NCBI GenBank assembly: GCA_002314605.1
Contig: DCGO01000049.1
Span: 18,138 to 56,524 of the forward strand
Length of the DNA stretch: 38,387 bases
Source of the DNA: Lentisphaeria bacterium UBA1776
Lineage (GTDB): Bacteria; Verrucomicrobiota; Lentisphaeria; Victivallales; Victivallaceae
Reading direction: 5' to 3'
Under the pieces are notes generated by a model, which was not told where the DNA came from, ran no database searches, and saw only the letters and a list, made by a program, of their open reading frames with translations. Below, piece after piece: positions 1 through 8,267 of the stretch (position 1 is its first letter; each line of letters starts with the position of its first letter). The translations under genes were made by a program, and so were the position numbers.

Positions 1-96
1 ATCCCGGAATCCGTATGCCTGCCGGATCAGCCACCGGATCTTGTTGTTGAATCACTCCATCTTGGCATTGCTGATGTGCCGGAATGTCCAAAAAAT
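1..96 (-). pseudogene. ISL3-type transposase remnant, 3' part (runs off window)
   Basis: Read on the minus strand in the frame that ends at base 1, the sequence encodes HISNAKME, then a TGA stop (54-52), then FNNKIRWLIRQAYGFRD. The block AK-(V/M)-EG-xNNKI-(K/R)...QAYGFRD is, from memory, the conserved C-terminal signature of ISL3-family DDE transposases. The stop sits exactly where the family has Gly (GGA to TGA), so the gene is broken by a point mutation. Above about position 100 the frame stays open for a while but I no longer recognise transposase sequence. The copy is therefore truncated at its 5' side, decayed there, or simply divergent. No terminal inverted repeat is visible because the element's other end lies outside the window. 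Confidence 0.6.
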
Positions 97-286
97 CACG
101 ATGTCATCAAGTTTATCCCGATTCTTTGGATATAGTAGAGATTGACCGACATTGTATCCTCCTTGTGAGTTTTGATCGACAAACAATAGGTGCAATATCG
201 GTCTTTTTCTATTCCGTCTTCGGATTTTTTTATTGTTTTCCCCTGAATCGCGTCATAAACCGTCGAAGAACCTTTTTTTTGCCATG

Positions 287-321
287 AGAAAAGCCGCTCT
301 CCGGTGAAGAGCGGCTTTTCT
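287..321. terminator. Strong bidirectional hairpin terminator
   Basis: A perfect 14-bp inverted repeat (287-300 paired with 308-321) encloses a 7-base loop. The GC-rich core AGCCGCTCT/AGAGCGGCT is flanked by A-run and T-run arms, so it can act as an intrinsic terminator in either direction. It lies about 175 bases beyond the rpe stop and probably ends the dppA-kinase-rpe transcript. Confidence 0.75.
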
Positions 322-336
322 GATTGAGGCGAGTTG

Positions 337-433
337 TCCGGCATGGCCGGAGAGACGCCGAGACGTGTCGAAGCGGCACGTCTGCCGCCATGATGAATGA
401 ACTCTCACTGAAGACGCCCGGTCTCCGGGCGTC
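337..433. repeat. Run of three further short hairpins downstream of rpe
   Basis: Three perfect inverted repeats follow the strong terminator. They are 337-342/346-351 (6 bp, TCCGGC), 361-367/377-383 (7 bp, AGACGTG, 9-base loop) and 413-421/425-433 (9 bp, GACGCCCGG, 3-base loop). The last lies about 60 bases past the rpe stop and could be a first terminator or RNA 3'-end stabiliser for rpe, although it has only a weak U-run after it on the minus strand. No gene is visible in 100-495 apart from short open frames with no recognisable content. Confidence 0.5.
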
Positions 434-495
434 CCGTACTTGACTCGCCCGAAAAGCGGAGACTCTCGTGTCCCGCGCGTTTCAGTTCGTGCCTC

Positions 496-1179
496 TCACC
501 GGTGTTTCAGTCCGGCAATGGCGGCTTCGGCCCCGTCGGGGGCACGGAAAACACTGGTACCGGCCACAAAAATATTGGCCCCGGCGGCAATGCACGGTTT
601 CACGGTTTCACGGTCCACCCCCCCATCCACTTCCAGATGGACTTTCAGACTTTTCCGGTCGATTTCCTGACGGATGGCTTGGACTTTCGACATCATGTCA
701 GCCATGAATTTCTGGCCGCCGAATCCGGGTTCCACCGTCATCACCAGCACCATATCGACTTTGTCAAGATAAGGGAAGACCGCTTCCGCCGGGGTTTTCG
801 GCTTGACGCAGATCCCCGCGGTACAGCCGGTCTCACGAATCGTGCGGATCACCGCTTCCGGATCATCGTCCGACTCGACATGAAAGGTGATGTGATCCGC
901 ACCGGCCTTGGCAAAGGATGCCGCATATTTTTCCGGATGAGAGATCATAAGATGCACATCAAAAAGCAGTTTACTCACTTTGCGGATGGATGTGATCACC
1001 GGTCCGCCGAAGGAAAGGTTCGGGACGAAATGCCCGTCCATCACATCCAGATGAAGCAGTTCCGCACCGCCCTTTTCCACCCGGGCGATCTCACTGTCCA
1101 GACGGGCAAAATCCGCCGCCAGAAGCGACGGGGACACAAGGAGATCTCCGCAGTCAAATTTTCTCAGATCCGCAATCAT
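496..1179 (-). CDS. rpe: Ribulose-phosphate 3-epimerase
   Basis: This enzyme interconverts D-ribulose 5-phosphate and D-xylulose 5-phosphate in the cytosolic pentose phosphate pathway. The 227-residue protein has the usual length and a complete TIM-barrel pattern: SPSLLAADFA near residue 16, the metal-binding HLDVMDGHFVPN around 43-54, DVHLMI near 74, the MTVEPGFGGQ loop near 146, and the second catalytic Asp in the EVDGG loop near 182. The ATG (1179-1177) overlaps the TGA of the upstream kinase as ATGA, so translation is coupled. The gene is last in the dppA-kinase-rpe unit. Confidence 0.95.
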   Translation of the reverse strand: MIADLRKFDCGDLLVSPSLLAADFARLDSEIARVEKGGAELLHLDVMDGHFVPNLSFGGPVITSIRKVSKLLFDVHLMISHPEKYAASFAKAGADHITFHVESDDDPEAVIRTIRETGCTAGICVKPKTPAEAVFPYLDKVDMVLVMTVEPGFGGQKFMADMMSKVQAIRQEIDRKSLKVHLEVDGGVDRETVKPCIAAGANIFVAGTSVFRAPDGAEAAIAGLKHR

Positions 1180-2498
1180 TTTTTCACCTCTTTCTCTAAA
1201 AGTCTTATCATTTCCGTATTTTTCCCGGCCAAGTCGCGGGCCGTTTCCCCAAGTTTGTTGCGATGCACCGGATCCGGGGAATACCGAAGGATTTCGCGAA
1301 CCGTCTCCGGCTGATTCATCAGCACGGCATGCATCAAAAGAGTATTCCCGGAATCATCTTCCGAGTCCGCAGGAAATCCGGACTGCAGACACTTCCGGAC
1401 TTCCGCTGTTTTTCCCGCTTCCGCCAGCCGGAAAACATGACGGATCTCCAATTTGCTCCGGCAAGTCCGGAGATCTGCTGTTTTTTTCTTCGCTGCGGAA
1501 TAGGCGGCCAGGCAGCAGCCGAGAATGCCGCACAAAAGTCCGATGCAGACTGCAAACAGAAGTCTTCTTGCCGGAATCCGGCCGGAGGAGTCATGTTCCG
1601 CGAAACTCAGTTTCCGAATCACCTCCGGCCAGTCCGGCCGTTCCGGCGCATAGCGGCAGATCATCCGGTCCACCAGCCGGGCAAACTGTGGAGAAACTCC
1701 GGGCACCCGGCTGCGCAGCGGCGGGGCATCCTTCGCCTGATGGTGAACCAGGATCTCATCCGGAGTTCCCGTAAAAGGCGCAGAACCGGAAAGCATTTCG
1801 TACATCATAATTCCAAGACTGTAAACATCGGTCCGGAAATCACAGTTGCCGAATGCCTCGTTCAGGAGCTCCGGCGCGGCATAGATGGGGGTCCCCATCG
1901 CTGTTCGGATCCCGGCATCGCGGAGGGCTGTCTGCAGCCCCAGATCGAGGATGCACACCGAGTGATCCGGCTTCCGCAGGATCACGTTGGCCGGTTTCAG
2001 ATCTCCGTGAGTCAGCTGCTCCTGCTGCCAGATGTCGGCGAGGGTCCGGGCAATCTCCAGCGCAATACGCCGGGTTTCTTTTTCCGTAAAACGTCTGCCG
2101 GATTCCAGCAGTTCCTCTATGGTGGGGCCGGCGGCATATTCCATGACCATATAGGGGAAATGCCGTTCATTCTCATCGGCCCCGTAAACACGAACCGCAT
2201 TCGGGTGGGCAAGCCTTCCGGCAATCCGGGCCTCGGCAAAAAAAAGGTCTCTGGCACCAGGATCCCCGACATCATACAGCAGTTTCAGCGCAACGCGACG
2301 CTTCAGGCGGAGCTGTTCCGCCAGATAAACCACACCGGTCGAACCGGAACCGATTTCCCCGATGATCTGACAGCCGCCGATCACCGCACCCGTCAATTCT
2401 CCGGCGGGGCGGATGCCGCAGCAGGGATGCCGGCGGTCGGGTTCTACCGCAGCCGGCTCATACATGCCGCCGCAAAAAGTGCAGCGTTCCTGCGTCAT
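1176..2498 (-). CDS. Membrane Ser/Thr protein kinase with zinc ribbon and ankyrin repeats
   Basis: This is a Hanks-type (PknB-like) protein kinase of 440 residues. In order it has a short Cys-rich zinc-ribbon-like N terminus (C6, C9, C26, C27), then a kinase domain at about 43-300 with the glycine loop GEIGSGSTG, VALK with K72, HGDLKPAN with catalytic D166, and DLG (D185) in place of DFG. One transmembrane segment follows at about 312-333, then an ankyrin-repeat tail at about 355-436 placed outside the cytoplasm if topology is standard. The catalytic loop reads HGD rather than HRD, so it is a non-RD kinase. The start (2498) was chosen because it follows the dppA stop by one base (TAA A ATG); upstream residues of the open frame overlap dppA and look like a shadow. 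It ends in an ATGA overlap with rpe. Its target is unknown. Confidence 0.85.
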   Translation of the reverse strand: MTQERCTFCGGMYEPAAVEPDRRHPCCGIRPAGELTGAVIGGCQIIGEIGSGSTGVVYLAEQLRLKRRVALKLLYDVGDPGARDLFFAEARIAGRLAHPNAVRVYGADENERHFPYMVMEYAAGPTIEELLESGRRFTEKETRRIALEIARTLADIWQQEQLTHGDLKPANVILRKPDHSVCILDLGLQTALRDAGIRTAMGTPIYAAPELLNEAFGNCDFRTDVYSLGIMMYEMLSGSAPFTGTPDEILVHHQAKDAPPLRSRVPGVSPQFARLVDRMICRYAPERPDWPEVIRKLSFAEHDSSGRIPARRLLFAVCIGLLCGILGCCLAAYSAAKKKTADLRTCRSKLEIRHVFRLAEAGKTAEVRKCLQSGFPADSEDDSGNTLLMHAVLMNQPETVREILRYSPDPVHRNKLGETARDLAGKNTEMIRLLEKEVKK

Positions 2499-2499
2499 T

Positions 2500-3264
2500 T
2501 TACCTGAAAAAGAGCTCCTCCACCGAATCCCCGGTCTTCTCGTAGGAGCGCCCGTCGAGGATTGTGCAGTTGGCCGCAGTGGGAACTCCGCAGCGCTCCA
2601 CCATTTCCAGACGCAGGGTCGCCGGATAGTCCACCTTGAGCGGCTTGACCCGGCGGTGTCCCTTGATGGCATCGGTTGTCATTTCCCGAATCATTTTGTG
2701 GGCGGCAGAGGGAATGATCAGGCGGGTCCCCTGGGTGCTGTAACTGGTTTTCACCTGACAGGCCCGGACATTGCGGATCCAAAGGACCGCTTCCTTGCAG
2801 GCCTTGTCATCGCCGGAAACCATGATGACCGGCACTTTATGTTCCGCCGCAATGGCAGCATCCAGACCGATCTCCCCGATTTTCTTGTCGTTGAGCCACA
2901 TATTCTGGATCGTTTTGGAGGAATATGTGTGTTCCAGAAGCGCGCCTTCCGTCCCGGCCATGGCGTGATAGCCGAGAAGGATCAGTCCGGCAGAACCCTC
3001 AATATCCGGGAAGCGGATACCGGGAGCGGCTCCCTGAATCAGTGTTGCACGGGGATCGATGACCGCCGGATCCACATTGATCCCGGCACCGTGACCGTCC
3101 CGGACAATCACCTCGGTGGCCCCGGCATCAAAACAGCCGGCGATACAGGCATTGATGTCCTGCGCCATAAAAGCGGCACCCATAGCAGCCTTGCTGCCGT
3201 TGATGTACTCCGAATTGCTGATGCCGCTGCAGCCTTCCATGTCGGCAAAGATATAGATCTTCAT
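2500..3264 (-). CDS. dppA: D-aminopeptidase, DppA family (M55)
   Basis: DppA-type zinc peptidases release N-terminal D-amino acids such as D-Ala from short peptides and are linked to recycling of cell-wall peptides. The 254-residue protein shows the family's metal site: D8 and E10 in FADMEGCSGI, H58 in RDGHGAG, H100 in LGYHAMAG, and E131 in KKIGEIGLDA. The family's usual catalytic His appears as H112 in LEHTYSS. No signal peptide is seen, so it is cytosolic. The ATG is preceded by an AAGGAGA ribosome site and a promoter at 3309-3336. It is the first gene of a unit with the kinase (1-base gap) and rpe. Confidence 0.9.
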   Translation of the reverse strand: MKIYIFADMEGCSGISNSEYINGSKAAMGAAFMAQDINACIAGCFDAGATEVIVRDGHGAGINVDPAVIDPRATLIQGAAPGIRFPDIEGSAGLILLGYHAMAGTEGALLEHTYSSKTIQNMWLNDKKIGEIGLDAAIAAEHKVPVIMVSGDDKACKEAVLWIRNVRACQVKTSYSTQGTRLIIPSAAHKMIREMTTDAIKGHRRVKPLKVDYPATLRLEMVERCGVPTAANCTILDGRSYEKTGDSVEELFFR

Positions 3265-3308
3265 AGGTCTCCTTTGGTTAAAAATCTTTCCGGCTTATGC
3301 CTGAGGGT

Positions 3309-3336
3309 ATTATAGCACACCGGCAAAAATTTGCAA
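3309..3336 (-). promoter_or_regulatory. Sigma-70-type promoter for dppA
   Basis: On the minus strand TTGCAA (3336-3331) is followed after 16 bases by a perfect TATAAT (3314-3309). GTGC directly precedes the -10 hexamer, which makes an extended -10. The start site would be about 40 bases before the dppA ATG. Confidence 0.7.
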
Positions 3337-3354
3337 GTCCGGAAACCCGGCTCC

Positions 3355-3376
3355 GTCAAAAAACTGCCTTTTTGAC
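3355..3376. terminator. Weak hairpin between deacetylase and dppA promoter
   Basis: GTCAAAAA (3355-3362) and TTTTTGAC (3369-3376) form a perfect 8-bp inverted repeat with a 6-base loop. It lies 28 bases past the polysaccharide deacetylase stop. The stem is AT-rich, so it could equally be an operator just upstream of the dppA promoter. Confidence 0.35.
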
Positions 3377-3403
3377 ACTCCATCCATGAAAACAGCAGGA
3401 ACT

Positions 3404-4186
3404 TCATTTTTCCGGCAGGCAGGGAAGTTCATCGAAGCCGAGGATCTGCATCCGGAGTCCGCTTGCCTTTTTCAACAGATGCTCCAAGAGTTCCGGAGAC
3501 ATGTCCACCCTCCGGGCACCGGGGACAATGCCGTGGGAGAAAAAGACGATAAGTCTGTTTTCCCTTGCCGCCCGCTCCAGCGCCCCGTCCAGATTTTCCT
3601 CCGAGGATCCGTAATAAGGGCCGATCCCGCATCCGCCCAGAACCTTCCGCGACGGAAGTCCGGCAAGGGGAAGGAATGCCGCATCCTCATCCGCGATCCG
3701 GAACCCTTTGTGTTTCCCGATCCCCAGTCCGGCCCGGAAACGGGTGAAATATTTCCCTAAAAACGCATCCGATTTCTGTGTGTGCCGGTTATTGGGATAC
3801 GCAAAATACCGGATGTCTGTGACACCGTATTTCGCGGCGGCGTCCAGCTGGGGTTTGATCTCGGTATCGAAATACTGCTGAAAATCGCCATCGGCAGGAC
3901 AGTCCCGGTGATGGAGGGCATGCAATCCCACGCTGTGGCCGTTCCGCCGCAGGACATTCATGGACTCCGCCGCATCCGGGGTGATTTCCCCGCTGTAGAA
4001 AAACGTGGCCCGGGCACGGTATTTCCGGAAGAGCTCCACCTGCGCCAGCCATCCTGGGTAACGCCCGTCATCAAATGTAAGACAGACAATGCCGTGTTTC
4101 ACTTGAGAAATATCCTCTCCCCGCAGGACAGGGCCTCCGCATATCAGCAGAAATCCGGCAAACAGAACCATTTTCAGGCCAAGCAT
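3404..4186 (-). CDS. Polysaccharide deacetylase family protein, exported
   Basis: This is a NodB-type carbohydrate esterase 4 protein that removes acetyl groups from a polysaccharide such as peptidoglycan, chitin-like or capsular sugar. The 260-residue form starts with a basic/hydrophobic signal sequence (about 1-22), then NodB motif 1 TFDDG (D39, D40), motif 2 HALHH (H89, H93), and an AYPNNRHTQ segment near 140 in the place of the RPPYG-type motif. The start at 4186 falls 8 bases after the upstream ThuA gene stop; M6 of this form (4171) is an alternative and no strong ribosome site favours either. The motif 2 residue after the first His is Ala rather than Ser/Thr. The substrate cannot be told from sequence. 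Confidence 0.8.
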   Translation of the reverse strand: MLGLKMVLFAGFLLICGGPVLRGEDISQVKHGIVCLTFDDGRYPGWLAQVELFRKYRARATFFYSGEITPDAAESMNVLRRNGHSVGLHALHHRDCPADGDFQQYFDTEIKPQLDAAAKYGVTDIRYFAYPNNRHTQKSDAFLGKYFTRFRAGLGIGKHKGFRIADEDAAFLPLAGLPSRKVLGGCGIGPYYGSSEENLDGALERAARENRLIVFFSHGIVPGARRVDMSPELLEHLLKKASGLRMQILGFDELPCLPEK

Positions 4187-4194
4187 AAGAGAGT

Positions 4195-4929
4195 TCACCG
4201 GCCCGTTACCGCTTCCATGGCCGCCGGATTGGGACAATCCGGAATGATCCGCTCTCCCCTGGGCGCCGCCCAGACGGCCGCATTCCGGAGAACTTTCTGA
4301 ATATTGGGATCATAAAAGATCGGAAAAGCTTCGTGTCCGGGACTGAAGTAGAAGATCCGGCCGCGCCCCCGCTCAAAGGTCACGCCGCCCCGGAAGACTT
4401 CTCCCCCCGCATACCAGTTGATGAATACGATGTCTTTCGGGGTCGGGATGTCGAAGCGCTCCCCGTACATCTCCGTATCCGGAAGTTCAAAATGAGGCGG
4501 AAGCCCCTGCGCAATGGGATGCATGGGATCAATGACCCAAAGCCGCTCCCGGTCCCCATCCCGCCAGTTCAAGGTACAGCTGGTCCCCATAAGGCGGCGG
4601 AAAACCTTCGCCAAATGACCCGAATGCAGCACCACCAGACCCATGCCGGCCTGAACCTGCTGAACCACCCGGTCCGCCACCTCGTCCCGGACTTCGCCGT
4701 GAGCGATATGTCCCCACCAGAAAAGAACATCCGTATTGCGCAGCACTTCCTCGGAAAGCCCGTGTTCCTCATCCTGATCCAGCCATGCACACCTTGCCTC
4801 AAAGCCATTGGCATTCAGCATATCCGCAATGGCCCGGTGGATCCCGTCCGGATAAATCTTCCGAACATTTTCGATGGACTGTTCGTGCCTGAATTCGTTC
4901 CATACCGTAACTCTGATCTTGTCCGCCAT
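4195..4929 (-). CDS. ThuA-domain protein
   Basis: This is a 244-residue protein of the ThuA (trehalose utilisation) family, which has a glutamine-amidotransferase-like fold and is often found with sugar catabolism genes; its biochemical role is unsettled. Recognisable parts are VTVWNEFRHE at the N terminus, the FWWGHIAHGEV block, GLVVLHSGH in the position of the nucleophile elbow, and GRGRIFYFSPGHE near the C terminus. The usual nucleophile Cys is not present at the elbow, as is normal for this family. No signal peptide is seen. The ribosome site AAGGAAG precedes the ATG. It sits between the SDR and the deacetylase with short spacings (21 and 8 bases), so the three are probably co-transcribed. 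Confidence 0.8.
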   Translation of the reverse strand: MADKIRVTVWNEFRHEQSIENVRKIYPDGIHRAIADMLNANGFEARCAWLDQDEEHGLSEEVLRNTDVLFWWGHIAHGEVRDEVADRVVQQVQAGMGLVVLHSGHLAKVFRRLMGTSCTLNWRDGDRERLWVIDPMHPIAQGLPPHFELPDTEMYGERFDIPTPKDIVFINWYAGGEVFRGGVTFERGRGRIFYFSPGHEAFPIFYDPNIQKVLRNAAVWAAPRGERIIPDCPNPAAMEAVTGR

Positions 4930-4950
4930 GATCTTCCTTTCTGCATCAAT

Positions 4951-5646
4951 TCAGTTCAAATGAAGACCGCAATCCACCGGCAGAAGAACACCGGTCATGG
5001 ATTCGGCTTTACACAAAAACAGGGCTGCTGCGGTCAGATCCTCGATCCGGACAGGACGCTTAAGGAGCAGCGTTTGTGAAACGTGTTCCATTTTGCTGGC
5101 GGGGAGCCATACCGGAGGAATTACCGGACCGGGAGCCAGGGCATTCACCCGGATCTTCGGGGCCAGACGGCGTGCAAAGGAAAGGGTCTCTTCCGCCAGA
5201 GCCGCCCGGCTGGCCGTGTAGGCATCCTGTGCCGGATGCCGCTGAAGGGCCGCCCCGTCCAGAATATTCAGGATCGCGCCGTTTTCCGATTCAAGTTGAG
5301 AAGCGAACTGCTCCATCAGAGACACAGGAGAGAGGACATTGACCTGCCGGACCCGTGTTTCATCCTCCGCCGTGTGATCGTAAAGAGAAGCATTGTTGAT
5401 CAGTATATCCGCCGGATGCCCCAGCCGGCGGAAAAGGGTATCCGTCTCTTCGGGATCGGCAAGGTCGCCGTCTATCAGATCGTGCCCTCCCCCCGGAAGA
5501 AGAAAAAGCAGCCTTCTGGCGGCGTCTTCCGAATGCCGGAAATGGATCGAGATCCTCGCCCCCTCCCCTGCAAAGGCCGCCGCAAGTGCGGCGCCGACGC
5601 GGACGGCACCGCCGGTAATCAACACCCGTTTCCCGGCAAGTTCCAT
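4951..5646 (-). CDS. Short-chain dehydrogenase, pteridine-reductase-like, Lys to Arg at active site
   Basis: This is a 231-residue NAD(P)H-dependent SDR. It has the Rossmann motif TGGAVRVG (residues 11-18; Arg at this place fits NADPH-using pteridine reductases such as PTR1/FolM), NNAS at 84-87, and the C-terminal PVDCG cap. The active site reads D130, Y143 and R147 (DAYTASRAAL). Asp instead of Ser at the first position matches the Asp-Tyr-Lys set of PTR1, but the catalytic Lys is Arg; I checked the codon, CGG. Activity is therefore uncertain, and it may be a dihydropteridine/dihydrofolate reductase or a degenerate SDR. The start was chosen 10 bases after the secDF stop with AAGGA upstream. 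Confidence 0.8.
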   Translation of the reverse strand: MELAGKRVLITGGAVRVGAALAAAFAGEGARISIHFRHSEDAARRLLFLLPGGGHDLIDGDLADPEETDTLFRRLGHPADILINNASLYDHTAEDETRVRQVNVLSPVSLMEQFASQLESENGAILNILDGAALQRHPAQDAYTASRAALAEETLSFARRLAPKIRVNALAPGPVIPPVWLPASKMEHVSQTLLLKRPVRIEDLTAAALFLCKAESMTGVLLPVDCGLHLN

Positions 5647-5656
5647 ATCCGGGCGT

Positions 5657-8242
5657 TCAGTCCTTCTTTGCTGCGGCAGCGGAGTGCGCTGCGGAGGATT
5701 TTTTCTTCCGGTTATGCAGATACGTCGCCGTCGGCGCAGCCACGCACATGGAGGAATAGGTGCCGACAATGATACCAAGCATCATGATCAGCACAAAGTC
5801 GTTGATGGCAATACCGCCCCAGATGAAGAGCACCACCACCACGATCAGCGTGGTGATGCTGGTCAGCACGGTCCGGCTCAAGGTCTGATTCACCGAACAA
5901 ATGACCAGCTCCGTATAGGGTGTCCTGTCCTCATCATTGCGGACATTCTCACGGACGCGGTCAAAGACCACCACCTTGTCGTTGATGGAATATCCCAGAG
6001 TGGTCAGCACGGCGGCCACTACGGAAAGGGAGACCGTGCGTCCCATCAGGACATAGATCCCCATAACGATGATCACGTCATGAAGCAGTGCGATGATACT
6101 GGCAGTGGCATAGGACAGCTCGTAACGCAGCGTCACATACGCACCGATCCCCAGCGTGGAAAGAATGATGGCGATGATGGCGTATTTGCTGAATTCCCAG
6201 CCGATCAGACCACCTACACTGCTTTCCTGGCCGCCGGTGAATTTCGCTTCCGGGAAACGCTCATTGAGGTATTTCTGCAGGACCTCCTTGGGGTTGCTGC
6301 TCTTTTTGGTCATGTCGTCCCGGATCAGGATCTCCACCTTGCGGCTGTCCTGCGCGGAAGCGCTGGTCTTGTAGGTCACCGTGGCATCGTAATGAATCTT
6401 CAGCAGAGCCTTTTCCATTTCCGTGGCGGGAACGGCTTTCTGATAGTCGAACATGACCTGCGTACCGCCGGTGAAGTCCACCCCCAGGATCGCCTTGTTT
6501 TTCGCACCGAAGAGGACCAGACTCAGCACCACCAGCAGTACCGAGACCGGCACGGCGATCTTCCACACCTTGCGGAAATTGATCTTCGCCTCTGTAAAGA
6601 ACTGGTTCATCTTCAGATTCTGCATGTTCGGGAACCACATGAAGAGGTAGTCGAACATAAGCCGCGTCAGGAAAAGCGCCGTAAAGAGCGTGGAGAGAAT
6701 ACCGATGGAGAGCGCCACGGCAAACCCCTTGATGGCGCCGGTGCCCACCGACATCAGAATAATGGAGGTGATGAGCGTGGTCAAGTTGGAGTCAATGACC
6801 GCGGACAGCGCGTGCTTGTAGCCGGCATCCACAGCGGGGATCAGGGATTTTCCGCTCTTCAATTCTTCGCGAACACGCTCGAAGATCAGCACGTTGGCAT
6901 CCACCGCCATACCGATGGTAAGCACGATACCCGCGATGCCGGGGAGAGTCAATGTGGCGTCAAAAGCCGCCATGGCCCCCAGAAGGAGCAGAAGATTGAT
7001 GACCAGCGCGATCACGGAGATCACGCCGCCCACCAGATAGTAGGCCACCATAAAGACCACCACCCCGAGCATGCTCCACAGCGCCACCCAGACGCCGTTG
7101 GACACGTTGTCGGCCCCCAGTTTCGGGTCGGTGTCAAAGACAGCATCGACTTTGATCTGAAAGGGGAAGCTGCCGGAGACCAGTGCATCGGAGATATTCT
7201 TGCACTCCTCCTCGGAAAAGGAGCCGGAGATGGAGGCATTGCCGCCGGTGATGGGTTCCTTGATATTGGGCGCACAGTAGAGTTTCCCGTCCAGCACAAT
7301 GGCCAGCTGGCGGCCGACATTTTCCGTGGTGACCTTGGCAAACCGGGCAGCGCCTTCGGGGTTGAAGGAGAGAGAGATCTGCCGCTGGCCGAACTGATCC
7401 CGCACAGGGAAGGCATCCCGGACACCTTTGCCGTCCATGACCCAGTCATACTTCACAAAATAGTAATGCACTTCCGGAGCCTTGCCGGGGCGGAACTCGG
7501 AAGTCTTCATAAGTTCATACCCGATGGGGACCGTGAAGTTTCCGGGATTCTGCAGATACTCCTCCACCAGTTTCATGTTTTCCGGATGCACCAGCCGGAA
7601 ACGGAGTTTGGCGCTCATGGCGATGAGATTGAGAAGTTTGACTTTTTCATCCTTGGCCACGATGGGGGCCTTGATGGAAACATAGCGGTCGCCAGTGGGG
7701 GTGATCTCCGCCTCAAAGATCTTCTGCCCTTCCAGACGCTTGCGGAGGATCTCAATGGCGATGTCACGGTAACGGTTGAATTCGCTGGTCATGCGCTCTT
7801 CCACCGCTTCACGGTCCTTGGCACCGGAGCTCTTGCCGAGGCGGTCCAGAAACTCCTGGTCAGGAATGAGCTGCAGCATGAATTCCACGCCGCCGTTCAG
7901 ATCCAGTCCCAGACGGATGGAGCTTGAGGCATCTTTCCGGATCCGGCTCATTACGTCACGGTTGTCGGAAAGAGATTTATCCTTGATGTGATCTTTCAGG
8001 ACGACCCCTTTGCTCTCCGTGGCGGCCAGCAGAGCCTGCGAGGCAAAGAGTTCGGGATTTTTGGCCTGCATGGCTTTGGCATCTGCGATCAGCTGTTCGG
8101 CCACAGGGTCCTTGGGATCTTTCAGAAGTTTGCGGAAGGTATCGTAAAAATCCCGCTGGGTCAGCGGGTACATGGAGCACACAAAGACCAGAATCACAAC
8201 AACTGCAATGGCCGTGCGCAGCATCCAGGGGCGATTGTTCAT
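5657..8242 (-). CDS. secDF: Fused protein translocase subunit SecDF
   Basis: This inner-membrane protein uses the proton gradient to help SecYEG complete protein export. It is an 861-residue SecD-SecF fusion, with twelve membrane segments expected. After an N-terminal membrane helix (about 8-25) comes the large periplasmic SecD domain with LGLDLNGGVEF. The membrane motif GMAVDANVLIFERVRE lies near 445-460, a second N-terminal helix starts the SecF half, GVDFTGGTQ is near 590, and the SecF motif YSINDKVVVFDRVREN is near 755. The start MNNRPW (8242) has AGGAGA upstream; the open frame extends further up but overlaps yajC. The C terminus is Lys/Ala-rich. It lies directly after yajC, as in many bacteria. 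Confidence 0.95.
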   Translation of the reverse strand: MNNRPWMLRTAIAVVVILVFVCSMYPLTQRDFYDTFRKLLKDPKDPVAEQLIADAKAMQAKNPELFASQALLAATESKGVVLKDHIKDKSLSDNRDVMSRIRKDASSSIRLGLDLNGGVEFMLQLIPDQEFLDRLGKSSGAKDREAVEERMTSEFNRYRDIAIEILRKRLEGQKIFEAEITPTGDRYVSIKAPIVAKDEKVKLLNLIAMSAKLRFRLVHPENMKLVEEYLQNPGNFTVPIGYELMKTSEFRPGKAPEVHYYFVKYDWVMDGKGVRDAFPVRDQFGQRQISLSFNPEGAARFAKVTTENVGRQLAIVLDGKLYCAPNIKEPITGGNASISGSFSEEECKNISDALVSGSFPFQIKVDAVFDTDPKLGADNVSNGVWVALWSMLGVVVFMVAYYLVGGVISVIALVINLLLLLGAMAAFDATLTLPGIAGIVLTIGMAVDANVLIFERVREELKSGKSLIPAVDAGYKHALSAVIDSNLTTLITSIILMSVGTGAIKGFAVALSIGILSTLFTALFLTRLMFDYLFMWFPNMQNLKMNQFFTEAKINFRKVWKIAVPVSVLLVVLSLVLFGAKNKAILGVDFTGGTQVMFDYQKAVPATEMEKALLKIHYDATVTYKTSASAQDSRKVEILIRDDMTKKSSNPKEVLQKYLNERFPEAKFTGGQESSVGGLIGWEFSKYAIIAIILSTLGIGAYVTLRYELSYATASIIALLHDVIIVMGIYVLMGRTVSLSVVAAVLTTLGYSINDKVVVFDRVRENVRNDEDRTPYTELVICSVNQTLSRTVLTSITTLIVVVVLFIWGGIAINDFVLIMMLGIIVGTYSSMCVAAPTATYLHNRKKKSSAAHSAAAAKKD

Positions 8243-8267
8243 AGTGCTTTTTTTCTCCTGACGGACC

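Noticed and set aside
131..138. TATAGTAG matching the -10 region of pyk and the sugar operon
   Set aside because: No -35 at a proper distance and no gene downstream on the plus strand.
96..152. 18-codon minus-strand frame with an AAGGAGG ribosome-like site before its ATG
   Set aside because: The site looks good but the peptide is short, has no known counterpart and lies next to transposase debris; a leader peptide cannot be supported.
502..1314. Long open frame (270 codons) on the plus strand opposite rpe
   Set aside because: It is His/Arg-rich, lacks any family pattern and lies antisense to a clear rpe and kinase gene end; a shadow frame in high-GC DNA.
5393..7927. 844-codon plus-strand frame opposite secDF
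   Set aside because: It is rich in His, Asp and Gln with no recognisable domain and mirrors the well-supported secDF; the reverse-complement codon bias explains it.
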